A stretch of DNA of 14,599 nucleotides. Source: DATLNM01 sp035536775 (GTDB lineage: Bacteria; Actinomycetota; CADDZG01; WHSQ01). The position numbers and the translations under genes are program-made. This document shows, piece after piece, positions 1-8,340 of this stretch (the stretch's first letter is position 1; the number at the start of each line of letters is the position of its first letter). Below the pieces are notes generated by a model that worked only from the letters and a program-made list of their open reading frames with translations, searched no databases and had not been told where the DNA came from. The stretch lies in contig DATLNM010000053.1 of NCBI GenBank assembly GCA_035536775.1, forward strand, positions 1 through 14,599, given 5' to 3'.

Positions 1-2070
1 CACGAGGTCCACTGCGTGGTGACCGTTATGGCCGTCGACAACGAGAACCCCGTAGACATCCTTGCCCTCAACGCAGCGTCGTGCGCGCTCGCACTCTCCG
101 ACATCCCCTTCGAGGGTCCCGTCGGTGCCGTGCGTGTTTCACACATCGAGGGTGAGTGGGTCGCGAACCCCACGTGGGAAGAGCAGGACGACGCAACGAT
201 CGAGCTGGTCGTCGCGGGCCGCGTCAACGACGCCGGCGAGGTCGACATCATGATGATCGAAGCCGGTGCGTCCGAGTTCGTCTTCGACCTCCTCGCCGAG
301 GGAGCGCAGCGTCCGGACGAGGAGCTCCTTGCCGACGGCATCGAGTTCTCCAAGGGCTACATCGCCGAGGCCATCTCGCTCCAGAACGAGCTCGTCGAGA
401 AGGCCGGCAAGCCCAAGGGCACGACGACCGGCGACAACCCCGACTACCCGCTGTTCGTCGACTACTCCGACGAGATCATGGACGCGGTCAAGGATGTGGC
501 GCAGGCGCGCATCGAAGAGGCGACCGCGATCACATCCAAGGCCGACCGCCGCGGCAAGCTCAAGGAGATCGAGGCAGACGTCGCCGCTCAGCTGGGGGAA
601 CGCTTCCCCGATGCCGGTGGTCAGATCAAGGCCGCACTGCGATCCCTGACCAAGAAGGTCATGCGCCTTCGCGTCGTCAACGAGAACAAGCGCCTCGACG
701 GTCGTTCGATAGACCAGGTGCGTCCCATCTGGGCTGACACCGGCATCGTCCCCCGCGTCCACGGTTCGGGCCTGTTCACCCGCGGCGAGACCCAGGCGCT
801 CACCATCACCACACTTGGCATGGCGCGCATGGAGCAGATGATCGACGACCTCTCACTAGAGGACCGGAAGCGCTACATGCACCACTACAACTTCCCGCCT
901 TACTCGACCGGAGAGGCCGGGTTCATGCGTGGTCCGAAGCGCCGTGAGATCGGCCATGGAGCGCTCGCCGAGAAGGCGCTGCTCCCGTTGATCCCCAAGA
1001 AGGACGACTTCCCCTACACGCTGCGCGTTGTGTCCGAGGTCCTGTCTTCGAACGGATCGACGTCGATGGCTAGTGTCTGCGGCTCGTCGCTATCGCTGAT
1101 GGACGCAGGTGTTCCGCTGCGCGGTGGCAAGCACTGCGGCGGTGTGGCCATGGGTCTCATCGCCGAAGAGGGCAAGTTCCTTCCTCTGACCGACATCCTC
1201 GGTGACGAGGACGCGTTCGGCGATATGGACTTCAAGGTCGCTGGAACCGAGGACATGGTGACAGCGCTTCAGCTCGACACCAAGATCTCCGGTGTCCCCG
1301 CCGAAGTGCTGCGCGAAGCGCTGCAGGCCGCCAAGACCGCTCGTCTTCACATCATCGGTGAGATGAACAAGCACCTGGACGCGCCGAGGACCGAGCTTGC
1401 GAAGTACGCCCCGCGCGTGCTCTCGCTCAAGGTCCCCGTCGACAAGATCGGCGAGGTCATCGGCCCCAAGGGCAAGAACATCAACATGATCACGCAGACG
1501 ACCGGCGTCGAGATCGACATCGAGGACGACGGAACGATCCGTATCGGTTCGATGGACCAAGAGTCCGCCGAGCGCGCCGCCGCGCTGATCGAAGCGGTTG
1601 CAAACCCGAAGCTCCCCGAGATCAACGAGCGCATCCTCGGCCAGGTCGTCAAGACGATGGCGTTCGGGGCATTCGTCAACATCGCCCCCGGGCGCGACGG
1701 GCTCGTACACATCTCCAAGCTGGGTGAGGGCCGCATCGAGCGCGTCGAGGACGCGGTCAACGCCGGCGACCAGATCGAGGTCGAGGTCACCGAGATCGAC
1801 CGTCAGGGCCGCATCAACCTCACGCCGGTGGCGTGGCTCGAGCGTCAGGTCGAAGCGGGCAAGACCCTCGAGGAGGCCCGTGCCGCAGCCGCCCAAGGCG
1901 GCGGCGGTGGCGGCGGACGCGACCGTGACCGGGGACCGCGCCGTGAGGGCGGCGACCGAGGCGGACGCGACCGCGACCGTGGGCCCCGCCGTGAAGGCGG
2001 CGGCGACCGTGGTGGCGCACCGTCCGGAGGACCGAGGCGGGAGCGCGCTCCACGTCCGGACGACTTCTAA
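1..2070 (+). CDS. pnp: Polynucleotide phosphorylase (PNPase), 5'-truncated by window edge
   Basis: 3'-to-5' phosphorolytic exoribonuclease that degrades and tails RNA in the cytoplasm. The reading frame is open at base 1. By comparison with E. coli PNPase, about 110 N-terminal residues lie upstream, so the GTG at 16 is not the true start. Visible parts in order: the end of the first RNase PH domain (ALSDIPFEGPVG), the all-helical linker, the second RNase PH domain (RGETQALTITTLG, HHYNFPPYSTGE, SPKRREIGHG-like MRGPKRREIGHG, NGSTSMASVCG, DILGDEDAFGDMDFKVAGT with the catalytic aspartates), a KH domain (VIGPKGKNIN, GxxG near base 1462), an S1 domain (about bases 1621-1830; AFGAFVNIAPGRDGLVHISK) and an Arg/Gly/Asp-rich tail. 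The active-site residues look intact. One oddity: the usual VPxKAPVAGIAMGL segment reads VPLRGGKHCGGVAMGL, two residues longer. It begins the operon-like block with the peptidase 15 bases downstream. Confidence 0.97.
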   Translation, partial: HEVHCVVTVMAVDNENPVDILALNAASCALALSDIPFEGPVGAVRVSHIEGEWVANPTWEEQDDATIELVVAGRVNDAGEVDIMMIEAGASEFVFDLLAEGAQRPDEELLADGIEFSKGYIAEAISLQNELVEKAGKPKGTTTGDNPDYPLFVDYSDEIMDAVKDVAQARIEEATAITSKADRRGKLKEIEADVAAQLGERFPDAGGQIKAALRSLTKKVMRLRVVNENKRLDGRSIDQVRPIWADTGIVPRVHGSGLFTRGETQALTITTLGMARMEQMIDDLSLEDRKRYMHHYNFPPYSTGEAGFMRGPKRREIGHGALAEKALLPLIPKKDDFPYTLRVVSEVLSSNGSTSMASVCGSSLSLMDAGVPLRGGKHCGGVAMGLIAEEGKFLPLTDILGDEDAFGDMDFKVAGTEDMVTALQLDTKISGVPAEVLREALQAAKTARLHIIGEMNKHLDAPRTELAKYAPRVLSLKVPVDKIGEVIGPKGKNINMITQTTGVEIDIEDDGTIRIGSMDQESAERAAALIEAVANPKLPEINERILGQVVKTMAFGAFVNIAPGRDGLVHISKLGEGRIERVEDAVNAGDQIEVEVTEIDRQGRINLTPVAWLERQVEAGKTLEEARAAAAQGGGGGGGRDRDRGPRREGGDRGGRDRDRGPRREGGGDRGGAPSGGPRRERAPRPDDF
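1915..2013 (+). repeat. Imperfect tandem repeat encoding the RGG/RDRD tail of PNPase
   Basis: Two adjacent in-frame units (1915-1962, 48 bases; 1963-2013, 51 bases) encode GRDRDRGPRREGGDRG and GRDRDRGPRREGGGDRG. The second differs from the first by synonymous changes and one extra Gly codon. A polyglycine run precedes them. The charge pattern suggests a disordered RNA-binding extension. Synonymous divergence between the units suggests the duplication is not very recent. Confidence 0.85.
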
Positions 2071-2085
2071 GCCGTTTCCGTCGAA

Positions 2086-3336
2086 ATGAACTTCGCACGC
2101 ACCACGCTCGACTCCGGCATCACGATCGTCACGGAGGAGATGACAGAGGTCCGGTCGGTCTCGACCGGATTCTGGTTCGACGTTGGCTCCCGTGACGAGC
2201 CAGAGCGTCTCGCCGGAACGTCGCACTTCCTCGAACACCTGCTCTTCAAGGGGACGGCGAAGCGCACGGCCAAGGAGATCGCCGACGCGTTCGACGCCGT
2301 CGGTGGCGACATCAACGCGTTCACCGGCAAGGAGTACACGTGTTACTACGCGCGTGTGCTCGACGAGGATCTTCCGATGGCGCTCGAGACGCTTGCCGAC
2401 ATGATGACCAACTCGGCGCTCGACCCGTCCGAGCTCGAATCGGAGCGCAAGGTCATCCTCGAAGAGATCGCGATGCACGAGGACGCACCGGACGAGCTCG
2501 TGCATGACCTCTTCTATCGCTCGATGTGGACGGACCACCCGCTTGGCCGTCCAGTGCTCGGGTTGAACGAGACGATCGGGGCCGTGTCGCGCGATGAGGT
2601 CGCCCAATACTGGAAAGAGCGCTACACCGCAGGCAACCTCGTCGTAGCCGCGGCGGGCAACCTCAAACACGACGACCTCGTCGCCCGCATCGCCGACCTG
2701 TTCGGCCCCGGTGGGCGCAAGACCCTGCGTCAAGGTCCGTCGCCCAAGAGCAGTCCCGGCGTCAATGTCTTTCGGCGTCCGACCGAGCAAGCGCACATCA
2801 TCGTCGGCACCGAGGGGCTCCCGAGAGGCCACGAGGACCGCCACACGCTCGCGATCATCGACAACATCCTCGGAAGCGGGATGTCGTCGCGCCTCTTCCA
2901 AGAGGTGCGCGAAAAGAGGGGTCTCGCTTACTCCGTTTACTCATACCGCTCGATGTTCGCCGACGCCGGCGCGTTCGCGATCTACGCAGGGACGCTGCCG
3001 CAGAATGCAGAGACCGTCATCGAGCTGATCCGTTCGGAGGTCGACTCGGTGCTCCGCGACGGCATCACCGAGGCCGAGCTCGCCAGAGCGAAGGGCAACG
3101 TCAAGGGATCGCTCGTGCTGTCGTCGGAGGACCCGGGCAGCCGGATGAACCGTCTAGGTCGCTCGCAGCTCACGACCGGCGAGATCCTGTCGATCGATGA
3201 GCTCATCGAGCGCTTCGAGCGCATCGAGATGGACGACATCAGGCGCGTCATCGATCTCGTGTTCGGTACGGGATCACAGCAGGTGACCGTCGTCGGGCCT
3301 TTCGACGAGGACGCGTTCGACCGCTACGCCGCGTAG
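2086..3336 (+). CDS. M16 family zinc metallopeptidase (PepR / processing-peptidase-like)
   Basis: 416-residue predicted zinc endopeptidase of the pitrilysin/insulinase M16 family, in the short single-chain form that resembles mitochondrial processing peptidase beta. The inverted zinc motif HFLEH lies at residues 47-51. The third ligand is expected about 76 residues later and fits E127 in ERKVILEEI. The second, inactive-type domain carries the family KRGLAYSVYS and AGTLPQN segments. The full length fits the family. The ATG start is 15 bases after the pnp stop; no convincing Shine-Dalgarno is visible, so translation may follow on from pnp. A member at this position, between pnp and dapB, matches pepR of mycobacteria. 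The substrate is not known from sequence. There is no signal peptide, so it is probably cytoplasmic. Confidence 0.93.
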   Translation: MNFARTTLDSGITIVTEEMTEVRSVSTGFWFDVGSRDEPERLAGTSHFLEHLLFKGTAKRTAKEIADAFDAVGGDINAFTGKEYTCYYARVLDEDLPMALETLADMMTNSALDPSELESERKVILEEIAMHEDAPDELVHDLFYRSMWTDHPLGRPVLGLNETIGAVSRDEVAQYWKERYTAGNLVVAAAGNLKHDDLVARIADLFGPGGRKTLRQGPSPKSSPGVNVFRRPTEQAHIIVGTEGLPRGHEDRHTLAIIDNILGSGMSSRLFQEVREKRGLAYSVYSYRSMFADAGAFAIYAGTLPQNAETVIELIRSEVDSVLRDGITEAELARAKGNVKGSLVLSSEDPGSRMNRLGRSQLTTGEILSIDELIERFERIEMDDIRRVIDLVFGTGSQQVTVVGPFDEDAFDRYAA

Positions 3337-4071
3337 ATGATCACCGTAGGTGTGCTGGGTGCCGCCGGTCGGATGGGCACGGCTGTGTGCCATGCGGTCG
3401 ATGCCGACACCGAGCTCGAGCTCGTAGCCCGGGCCGGCGCAGCGGTAGAGCTCGACGCCCTCATCGAGGCGAAGCCTGCGGTCGCCGTCGAGTTCACAAC
3501 GCCGGCGTCCGTGCGCGCAAACACGGAGGCTTGTGTCCGAGCAGGGATACACGTCGTGGTCGGTGCTACGGGACTGACTTCTGAGGACCTCGTAGACATC
3601 GCTCGGCTGACCGACGAGCACGGCGCCAACGTCTTCGTTGCTCCCAACTTCGCCATCGGCGCGGTGTTGATGATGAGGTTCGCGGCCGAGGCCGCGCGCC
3701 ACTTCGACACCGTCGAGATCATCGAGAGGCACCACGAGAACAAGCTCGACGCGCCTTCGGGCACCGCACTGCGGACCGCGAGCCTCATGGCCGAGAGCAA
3801 AGGCGCCCCCTTCTCGACGTCGGTCGGCGGCACCGAGTCGATCGCGGGCAGCCGCGGGGGTGACGCCGACGGCATCCGGATCCACTCGTTGCGCGTCCCG
3901 GGCTCCGTTGCGCATCAAGAAGTCATCTTCGGCGCCAAGGGTGAGACGCTCACGATCCGCCACGACTCGCTCGATCGGGCCTGTTTCATGCCCGGCGTCG
4001 TGCTCGCCATAAAGAAGATCGCTGCGACCCCCGGCGTCACCGTCGGTCTCGAGCATCTCCTCGGCAGCTGA
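3337..4071 (+). CDS. dapB: 4-hydroxy-tetrahydrodipicolinate reductase
   Basis: Catalyses the NAD(P)H-dependent reduction that follows DapA in the diaminopimelate/lysine pathway, which supplies meso-DAP for peptidoglycan and lysine for protein. 244 residues, a normal length. The N-terminal Rossmann loop is GVLGAAGRMG (residues 5-14), then VGATGL, then VAPNFAIGAVLMM. The signature ERHHENKLDAPSGTA carries H132/H133 and K136, the expected catalytic histidine and lysine, and the substrate loop with the SGT triad. The end is VIFGAKGETLTIRHDSLDR...FMPG, typical of the C-terminal domain. The ATG directly follows the TAG of the M16 peptidase gene with no gap, which suggests translational coupling. No defect seen. 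Confidence 0.97.
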   Translation: MITVGVLGAAGRMGTAVCHAVDADTELELVARAGAAVELDALIEAKPAVAVEFTTPASVRANTEACVRAGIHVVVGATGLTSEDLVDIARLTDEHGANVFVAPNFAIGAVLMMRFAAEAARHFDTVEIIERHHENKLDAPSGTALRTASLMAESKGAPFSTSVGGTESIAGSRGGDADGIRIHSLRVPGSVAHQEVIFGAKGETLTIRHDSLDRACFMPGVVLAIKKIAATPGVTVGLEHLLGS

Positions 4072-4091
4072 CCGTCTTTCGTTCGTCGGGC

Positions 4092-4595
4092 ATGCATCTA
4101 CGAGGGCTGGCCGTTCTGGCGGTCTGCCTATTCCTGATGACTGCGTGTTACGGGGACGAGCAGAATCTCACCGAAACTGGAAGGGGGATTCCCCTCGTGG
4201 GCGTCGACTTCCCTTCGTCCACGACCGCCGGAGCGACCGAGACGCTCACCGTGGCCATAAGCAATCCGGGCCCTGGGGATATGCGTTCGGTGGTGGTCGC
4301 GTTCGCGCTCGTTGGTCCGACCGGCGGCGCAGCCGAGGTGCCAACGCCATTGATCGGGATCGGACGCGGCAAGACGAACCCCGCGATCGCGGCGGTAAGG
4401 CCCGAGCCCGACGCGATCTCACCCGATGCCGTCCTGTTCGTGTTCGGGTCCCTCCCGGAGGGCGGGAACCTGGCGGTCGAGTTCGATGTGGTCGTCCCCA
4501 GCGCGATAGGGGTCGCGGCCAACTCAGTCACGGTCTATGACGGCGATGAGCCCGAGCGCGCCGGTGGCATACGGCTACAAACGACCGTTCAGTGA
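4092..4595 (+). CDS. Predicted lipoprotein of unknown function
   Basis: 167 residues. The N-terminus has an arginine, a hydrophobic stretch (residues 5-16) and a lipobox-like LMTAC, which makes C19 the likely lipidated residue; Met at -3 is not the commonest choice. The remainder looks like one beta-sandwich: TETLTVAISNPGPGDMRSVVV resembles the start of CARDB/DUF11-type adhesion or ligand folds, and it ends with FDVVVPSAIGVAANSVTVYDGDEPE. It therefore probably sits on the outer face of the cytoplasmic membrane. It lies between dapB (20-base gap) and dapA (39-base gap), on the same strand, so is probably co-transcribed with them. No Shine-Dalgarno is visible before the ATG. I do not recognise the family. 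The domain assignment is an inference from sequence character. Confidence 0.8.
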   Translation: MHLRGLAVLAVCLFLMTACYGDEQNLTETGRGIPLVGVDFPSSTTAGATETLTVAISNPGPGDMRSVVVAFALVGPTGGAAEVPTPLIGIGRGKTNPAIAAVRPEPDAISPDAVLFVFGSLPEGGNLAVEFDVVVPSAIGVAANSVTVYDGDEPERAGGIRLQTTVQ

Positions 4596-4621
4596 GCGAG
4601 GTAACGTGAGGTTTCGCAGAC

Positions 4622-4629
4622 AAGGGAGG
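4622..4629 (+). promoter_or_regulatory. Shine-Dalgarno of dapA
   Basis: AAGGGAGG lies 5 bases before the dapA ATG at 4635. It is the best ribosome-binding site in the left block and fixes the dapA start. Confidence 0.8.
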
Positions 4630-4634
4630 TTGTC

Positions 4635-5537
4635 ATGACGGCGCGCTTCGGTCAGGTGATCACGGCGATGGTGTCGCCTTTCGCCGTCGATGGGAGCCTC
4701 GACGTCAAGGCGGCGCGCTCGCTCGCCGTGCACCTCCTCGACAACGGCTCCGAAGGTCTGGTCGTCTGCGGCAGCACAGGGGAGTCCCCGACGCTGAGCC
4801 ACGCCGAGAAGCTCGACCTGTTCTCCAACATCGTGGAGGAGGTCGGCGATCGCGCTACCGTTATCGCCGGCACCGGCACATACGACACGCGCGAGACCAT
4901 CGAGCTCACCAAGGAAGCCGCCGAGCGCGGGGCGGACGCATGCCTCGTCGTAACTCCTTATTACTCTCGGCCGCCGCAGAACGCGTTGCTCGCCCATTTC
5001 GCCGCGGTGGCCGATGCATCGCCTGTGCCGCTGATCATCTATGACATACCCGCCCGTACAGGACGCCGCGTCGAGATACCGACCATGGTCGAGCTCGCCG
5101 CGCACGAGAGCATCGTGGCCGTCAAGGACGCGGTCGGCGACGCGGTCGAAACCGCCCGGTTACGGGCGCGGCTCGACGAGGCCGGCCACACCGATTTCGA
5201 GATCTACAGCGGTGACGACGTCCTGCTTCTGCCACACATCGCCGCGGGAGCGATCGGGGTCATCTCGGTCTGTTCGCACCTCGTCGGATCACGTATCAAA
5301 GAGGTGTTCACGCGCTGGGATGCCGGCGATACCGCGGGCGCGCAGACCGCGTATCTAGAGTTGATACCGTTGTTCTCGACCCTGATGACGTTGACCAGCA
5401 ACCCGATCCCGCTCAAGGCTGCGTTGGGCATGCTTGGGATCGACGCCGGCGAGCCGCGCCTGCCACTCGTGCCCGCGACGTCCGACGAGGCCACCACGAT
5501 CCGCACCGCGTTGGAGGCAGCAGGTCTCTTGTCTTGA
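4635..5537 (+). CDS. dapA: 4-hydroxy-tetrahydrodipicolinate synthase
   Basis: Condenses pyruvate with aspartate-semialdehyde, the first committed step toward diaminopimelate and lysine; it supplies the substrate for DapB encoded 0.6 kb upstream. 300 residues forming one TIM barrel, the normal length. Landmarks: GSTGESPTLSHAEK (carboxylate-binding loop), TPYYSRPPQ, catalytic Tyr136 in IIYDIPART, and the Schiff-base Lys164 in IVAVKDAVGD, followed by YSGDD. The YDIP form in place of YNVP is seen in actinobacterial enzymes. The start is set by a strong ribosome-binding site. The TGA stop lies inside the TTGA that also starts rnj, giving a 4-base overlap. Related aldolases of the NAL/DHDPS superfamily can look alike, but the location beside dapB supports dapA. 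Confidence 0.96.
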   Translation: MTARFGQVITAMVSPFAVDGSLDVKAARSLAVHLLDNGSEGLVVCGSTGESPTLSHAEKLDLFSNIVEEVGDRATVIAGTGTYDTRETIELTKEAAERGADACLVVTPYYSRPPQNALLAHFAAVADASPVPLIIYDIPARTGRRVEIPTMVELAAHESIVAVKDAVGDAVETARLRARLDEAGHTDFEIYSGDDVLLLPHIAAGAIGVISVCSHLVGSRIKEVFTRWDAGDTAGAQTAYLELIPLFSTLMTLTSNPIPLKAALGMLGIDAGEPRLPLVPATSDEATTIRTALEAAGLLS

Positions 5538-7189
5538 GCGAACCGGTCCGTCTCTTCTTCCTTGGAGGGCTCGGGGAGGTCGGGAGGAACATGCTCGTCA
5601 TCGAGGCCGAGTCGAAGCTCCTCGTTGTCGATTGTGGACTCTCGTTCCCTAACGACGAGATGCTTGGTGTCGATCTCGTGCTTCCGGATTTCAGTTACGT
5701 GGCCGACCGTGCCAAGGATTGCCTCGCGGTGGTTCTCACACACGGACATGAGGATCACGTGGGCGCGTTGTCGTGGTTCCTCAAGGAAGTGCCGGTCCCG
5801 GTCTACGCGACTCCCCTGACGCTGGGCCTCGCCGGACGGCGCCTGAAGGAGTGGAACATCGAGGAGGCCGAGCTCAACGCGATCTCGGCGCCGGGCAACC
5901 TGAAGCTTGGACCCTTCGACCTCAGCTTCTTCGCGATGTGCCACTCGATCCCCGACGCGGTTTCCGTAGTCATCAACACTTCGCAGGGGCGCATCTTCTA
6001 CACCAGCGACTTCAAGCTCGACGAGACCCCGGTCGACGGGCGCCGCACGGATCTGATGGGGCTCGCGCGTGTTGCCGAAGAGGGCATCGACGTGATGCTG
6101 TCGGACTCGACCAATGCCGAGGTCCCCGGGCGCACCCCGTCCGAGGCCATCCTCGGGCCCGAGCTGAAGAGGATCTTCGAGGGCGCCGGGGGCAAGATCG
6201 TCCTTGCGTGTTTCGCGTCCAACCTCCACCGCATCCAGCAGGTCCTCGAGGTCGCCGAGACACTCGGTAAGAAGGTCGCGTTCGTCGGCCGTTCGATGAT
6301 CGCCAACGTCGAGGTCGGCCGTGAGCTCGGACACCTGCGCGTGAGCAACGACACCATCGTGTCGATCGACGACCTGTCGCGCTTGCCGGAGCAAGACACC
6401 ATCATCGTCTGCACCGGGTCGCAGGGGGAGCCGTTGTCCGCGCTCTCGTTGATCGCCGCCGGTGAGCACAAGATGGTCTCGGTTCAGCCGGGGGACACCG
6501 TGGTGCTGTCGGCAAGCCCCATCCCCGGCAACGAGTCGGCCGTGCACCGCGTCCTAAACGGGCTCTTCCGAGCGGGCGCCGAGGTATTTCACTCCGGGCT
6601 CGACATCGTGCATGTCTCAGGTCACGGCGCGTCCGAGGAGCTAGCGGAGCTCGCGCTCCTGATGAAGCCGCGCTATTTCGTTCCGGTGCACGGCGAGTAT
6701 CGACAGCTCGCCACCCACGCGCGCGTCGCCGAGGAAGCAGGTGTGCCTTACGCCGCGATCCGCATCATCGAAGACGGTGACGTCCTCGAGCTCGAGGACC
6801 GCACGTTGTCGCGCGGCAAGCACATCCCCGCGGGGACGATCCTGGTCGACGGTCTCGGCGTTGGCGATGTCGGCCCGGTGGTGTTGCGCGACCGCAAGGT
6901 GCTCGCCGGCGACGGCATCCTCGTGTGCGTCGTGACGATCGACGGGCACACCGGAGAGGTGTTGGCCGGGCCCGATCTGATCAGCCGTGGCTTCGTGTAC
7001 GAGGACGAGTCGCGCGAGCTCCTCGACGAGGCGGCCGACAAGGTTGCCGATGCGCTGCACGCCTTGGAGGACGAAAAATCGACCGACTGGGCGGCAGTGA
7101 AGAAGGCATGCCGGCGCTCTCTCGGCGAATTCGTATGGAACCGCACCCGCCGCCGCCCGATGATCCTCCCGATAGTCATGGAGATCTGA
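5534..7189 (+). CDS. rnj: Ribonuclease J (metallo-beta-lactamase / beta-CASP RNase)
   Basis: Endo- and 5'-to-3' exoribonuclease for mRNA decay and rRNA maturation in the cytoplasm. 551 residues, the usual length. It opens with RLFFLGGLGEVGRNM. Metal ligands can be followed through the chain: THGHEDH (H70, H72, D74, H75), H137 in MCHSIPDA, D159 in YTSDFKLD, and H386 in VPVHGEY. The beta-CASP part shows LSDSTNAEVPGRTPSE, CTGSQGEP and HVSGHGASEE (H360, H364). It ends RRRPMILPIVMEI, the normal C-terminus, so it is complete. The start is TTG at 5534, overlapping the dapA stop by 4 bases; the next ATG would remove the conserved N-terminal strand. GGAGG at 5513-5517 is 16 bases upstream, longer than ideal, so coupling to dapA probably helps initiation. 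Confidence 0.96.
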   Translation: MSEPVRLFFLGGLGEVGRNMLVIEAESKLLVVDCGLSFPNDEMLGVDLVLPDFSYVADRAKDCLAVVLTHGHEDHVGALSWFLKEVPVPVYATPLTLGLAGRRLKEWNIEEAELNAISAPGNLKLGPFDLSFFAMCHSIPDAVSVVINTSQGRIFYTSDFKLDETPVDGRRTDLMGLARVAEEGIDVMLSDSTNAEVPGRTPSEAILGPELKRIFEGAGGKIVLACFASNLHRIQQVLEVAETLGKKVAFVGRSMIANVEVGRELGHLRVSNDTIVSIDDLSRLPEQDTIIVCTGSQGEPLSALSLIAAGEHKMVSVQPGDTVVLSASPIPGNESAVHRVLNGLFRAGAEVFHSGLDIVHVSGHGASEELAELALLMKPRYFVPVHGEYRQLATHARVAEEAGVPYAAIRIIEDGDVLELEDRTLSRGKHIPAGTILVDGLGVGDVGPVVLRDRKVLAGDGILVCVVTIDGHTGEVLAGPDLISRGFVYEDESRELLDEAADKVADALHALEDEKSTDWAAVKKACRRSLGEFVWNRTRRRPMILPIVMEI

Positions 7190-7293
7190 AGGTCTTCACC
7201 TGTTCCGCCCGCCCTTCGCCCAGGCCGTGGTCTTACACTCCATATGGTGGATGACGCCCACACCCAACCCAACCGGTCCGGCCGCGACCGCGG

Positions 7294-8337
7294 ATGAGCC
7301 AAGTTTCAGCGCGGGTCCTCATACTTCTCTGGGTCCTTCTCTTTAGCGCGAGCTCCTCGTCGACCGTTCACCCAGCTCCTGTGAGTACCCCAGACCTGGC
7401 CTTCTTTAGATGGCCCGCCGACGGGGGTGGCGTTTTTGTCATGGACGCGGATGGCTCGCGGCTACGCAAGATCACGTCGAAAATCCCGCGCTTGGCCGAC
7501 GACAGCGTCAGTGCCTGGTGGTCGCCCGACCATTCGCGCCTCGCGTTCGAAGCGGGTGGACAAGCGCTGGCGGAAATCTACGTCTGGGATGTTGAGCGCG
7601 AGGACTTAGTCAGGGTCACGCGCAATCGCACCTATGACCAGCACCCTTCGTGGTCCCCGGATGGCGAACTGCTGGTGATCCAGCGCCATGGTGAAGCACA
7701 CCAGTCGGATGGAGAGATCTTCATCGTGCAAGCCAATGGTGAGGGCGACCCTCAACGTCTTACACGCAACGACTTCGGCGATCGGAACCCGGTGTGGTCG
7801 CCCAACGGAGAGACCATCGCCTACACCAGCGACCGAGGGATCTTTGTCTACTCCTTGTCGGAAGCGAACCAGACGAGGATCACTCGCGCAGGTCTAAGGG
7901 ACTCGGCCCTTTCATGGTCACCCGATTCGAAATGGTTGTTGTTCGTGCGCAGCTTCTCGGAAAGCTCGAGCATCATGAAGATCCGCAGCGACGGACAGAG
8001 GATCCAGCGATTGACTACGGGTTCGGTCGACACCGAGCCTCAATGGGCTCCAGGCGGCTCGCGGATCGCTCTTGTGAGGTGCTCAACTGCAACTCAGTGT
8101 GTGCTCGGCGTGATGCCTTCCGCAGGCGGTGAGGTGACTGTGATTACGGGTGACATTAGCGGCGGCGTTGGGCCGGGAGACTTCTATCCCCGTTGGCACC
8201 CACGAGGTACACGGATTGTTTTCGATGGTCGCGTAAATGGCTCGCAAGCCGTTCAGTCCGTGCGCGCCAATGGTGGCCCGGTAACGACGCTAGCGACGCC
8301 ACCGAGTAACGCAACCTATTGGGGGCTGGGCTGGTAG
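7294..8337 (+). CDS. Secreted TolB-like beta-propeller protein (PD40 repeats)
   Basis: 347 residues. Residues 8-19 form a signal-peptide-like hydrophobic core followed by small residues (SASSSS), so the protein is probably exported. The mature part is built of repeats of the PD40/WD40-like type found in TolB and in DPP-IV-like propellers. The repeat mark W-[SAH]-P-[DNGR] occurs at about residues 76 (WSPDHSRLAF), 120 (WSPDGELLVI), 168 (WSPNGETIAY), 208 (WSPDSKWLLF), 251 (WAPGGSRIAL) and 301 (WHPRGTRIVF), about 40-50 residues apart, giving a propeller of six or so blades. No catalytic domain follows, so a binding or scaffold role is likelier than enzymatic. It is not TolB of the Tol-Pal system in the strict sense. 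It lies 104 bases after rnj with no Shine-Dalgarno; a 5-base-pair hairpin (7274-7290) sits just before the ATG. Confidence 0.85.
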   Translation: MSQVSARVLILLWVLLFSASSSSTVHPAPVSTPDLAFFRWPADGGGVFVMDADGSRLRKITSKIPRLADDSVSAWWSPDHSRLAFEAGGQALAEIYVWDVEREDLVRVTRNRTYDQHPSWSPDGELLVIQRHGEAHQSDGEIFIVQANGEGDPQRLTRNDFGDRNPVWSPNGETIAYTSDRGIFVYSLSEANQTRITRAGLRDSALSWSPDSKWLLFVRSFSESSSIMKIRSDGQRIQRLTTGSVDTEPQWAPGGSRIALVRCSTATQCVLGVMPSAGGEVTVITGDISGGVGPGDFYPRWHPRGTRIVFDGRVNGSQAVQSVRANGGPVTTLATPPSNATYWGLGW

Positions 8338-8340
8338 GGC

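Noticed and set aside
1090..2901. 603-codon open frame antisense to pnp and the M16 gene
   Set aside because: It lies opposite two clearly real, conserved genes. Its composition (Asp/Val/Leu/Arg rich, no motifs) is what GC-rich third-position bias creates on the opposite strand.
3274..4056. 260-codon open frame antisense to dapB
   Set aside because: Covers the whole of a complete, conserved dapB and has no protein-like motifs.
5204..6547. 447-codon open frame antisense to dapA and rnj
   Set aside because: A shadow of RNase J and DapA codon bias; no recognisable domain and it crosses a gene boundary.
7274..7290. Hairpin CGGTC / GACCG just before the TolB-like ATG as a riboswitch or terminator
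   Set aside because: Only five base pairs with a seven-base loop in very GC-rich DNA, no T-run, and no wider structure; easily due to chance.
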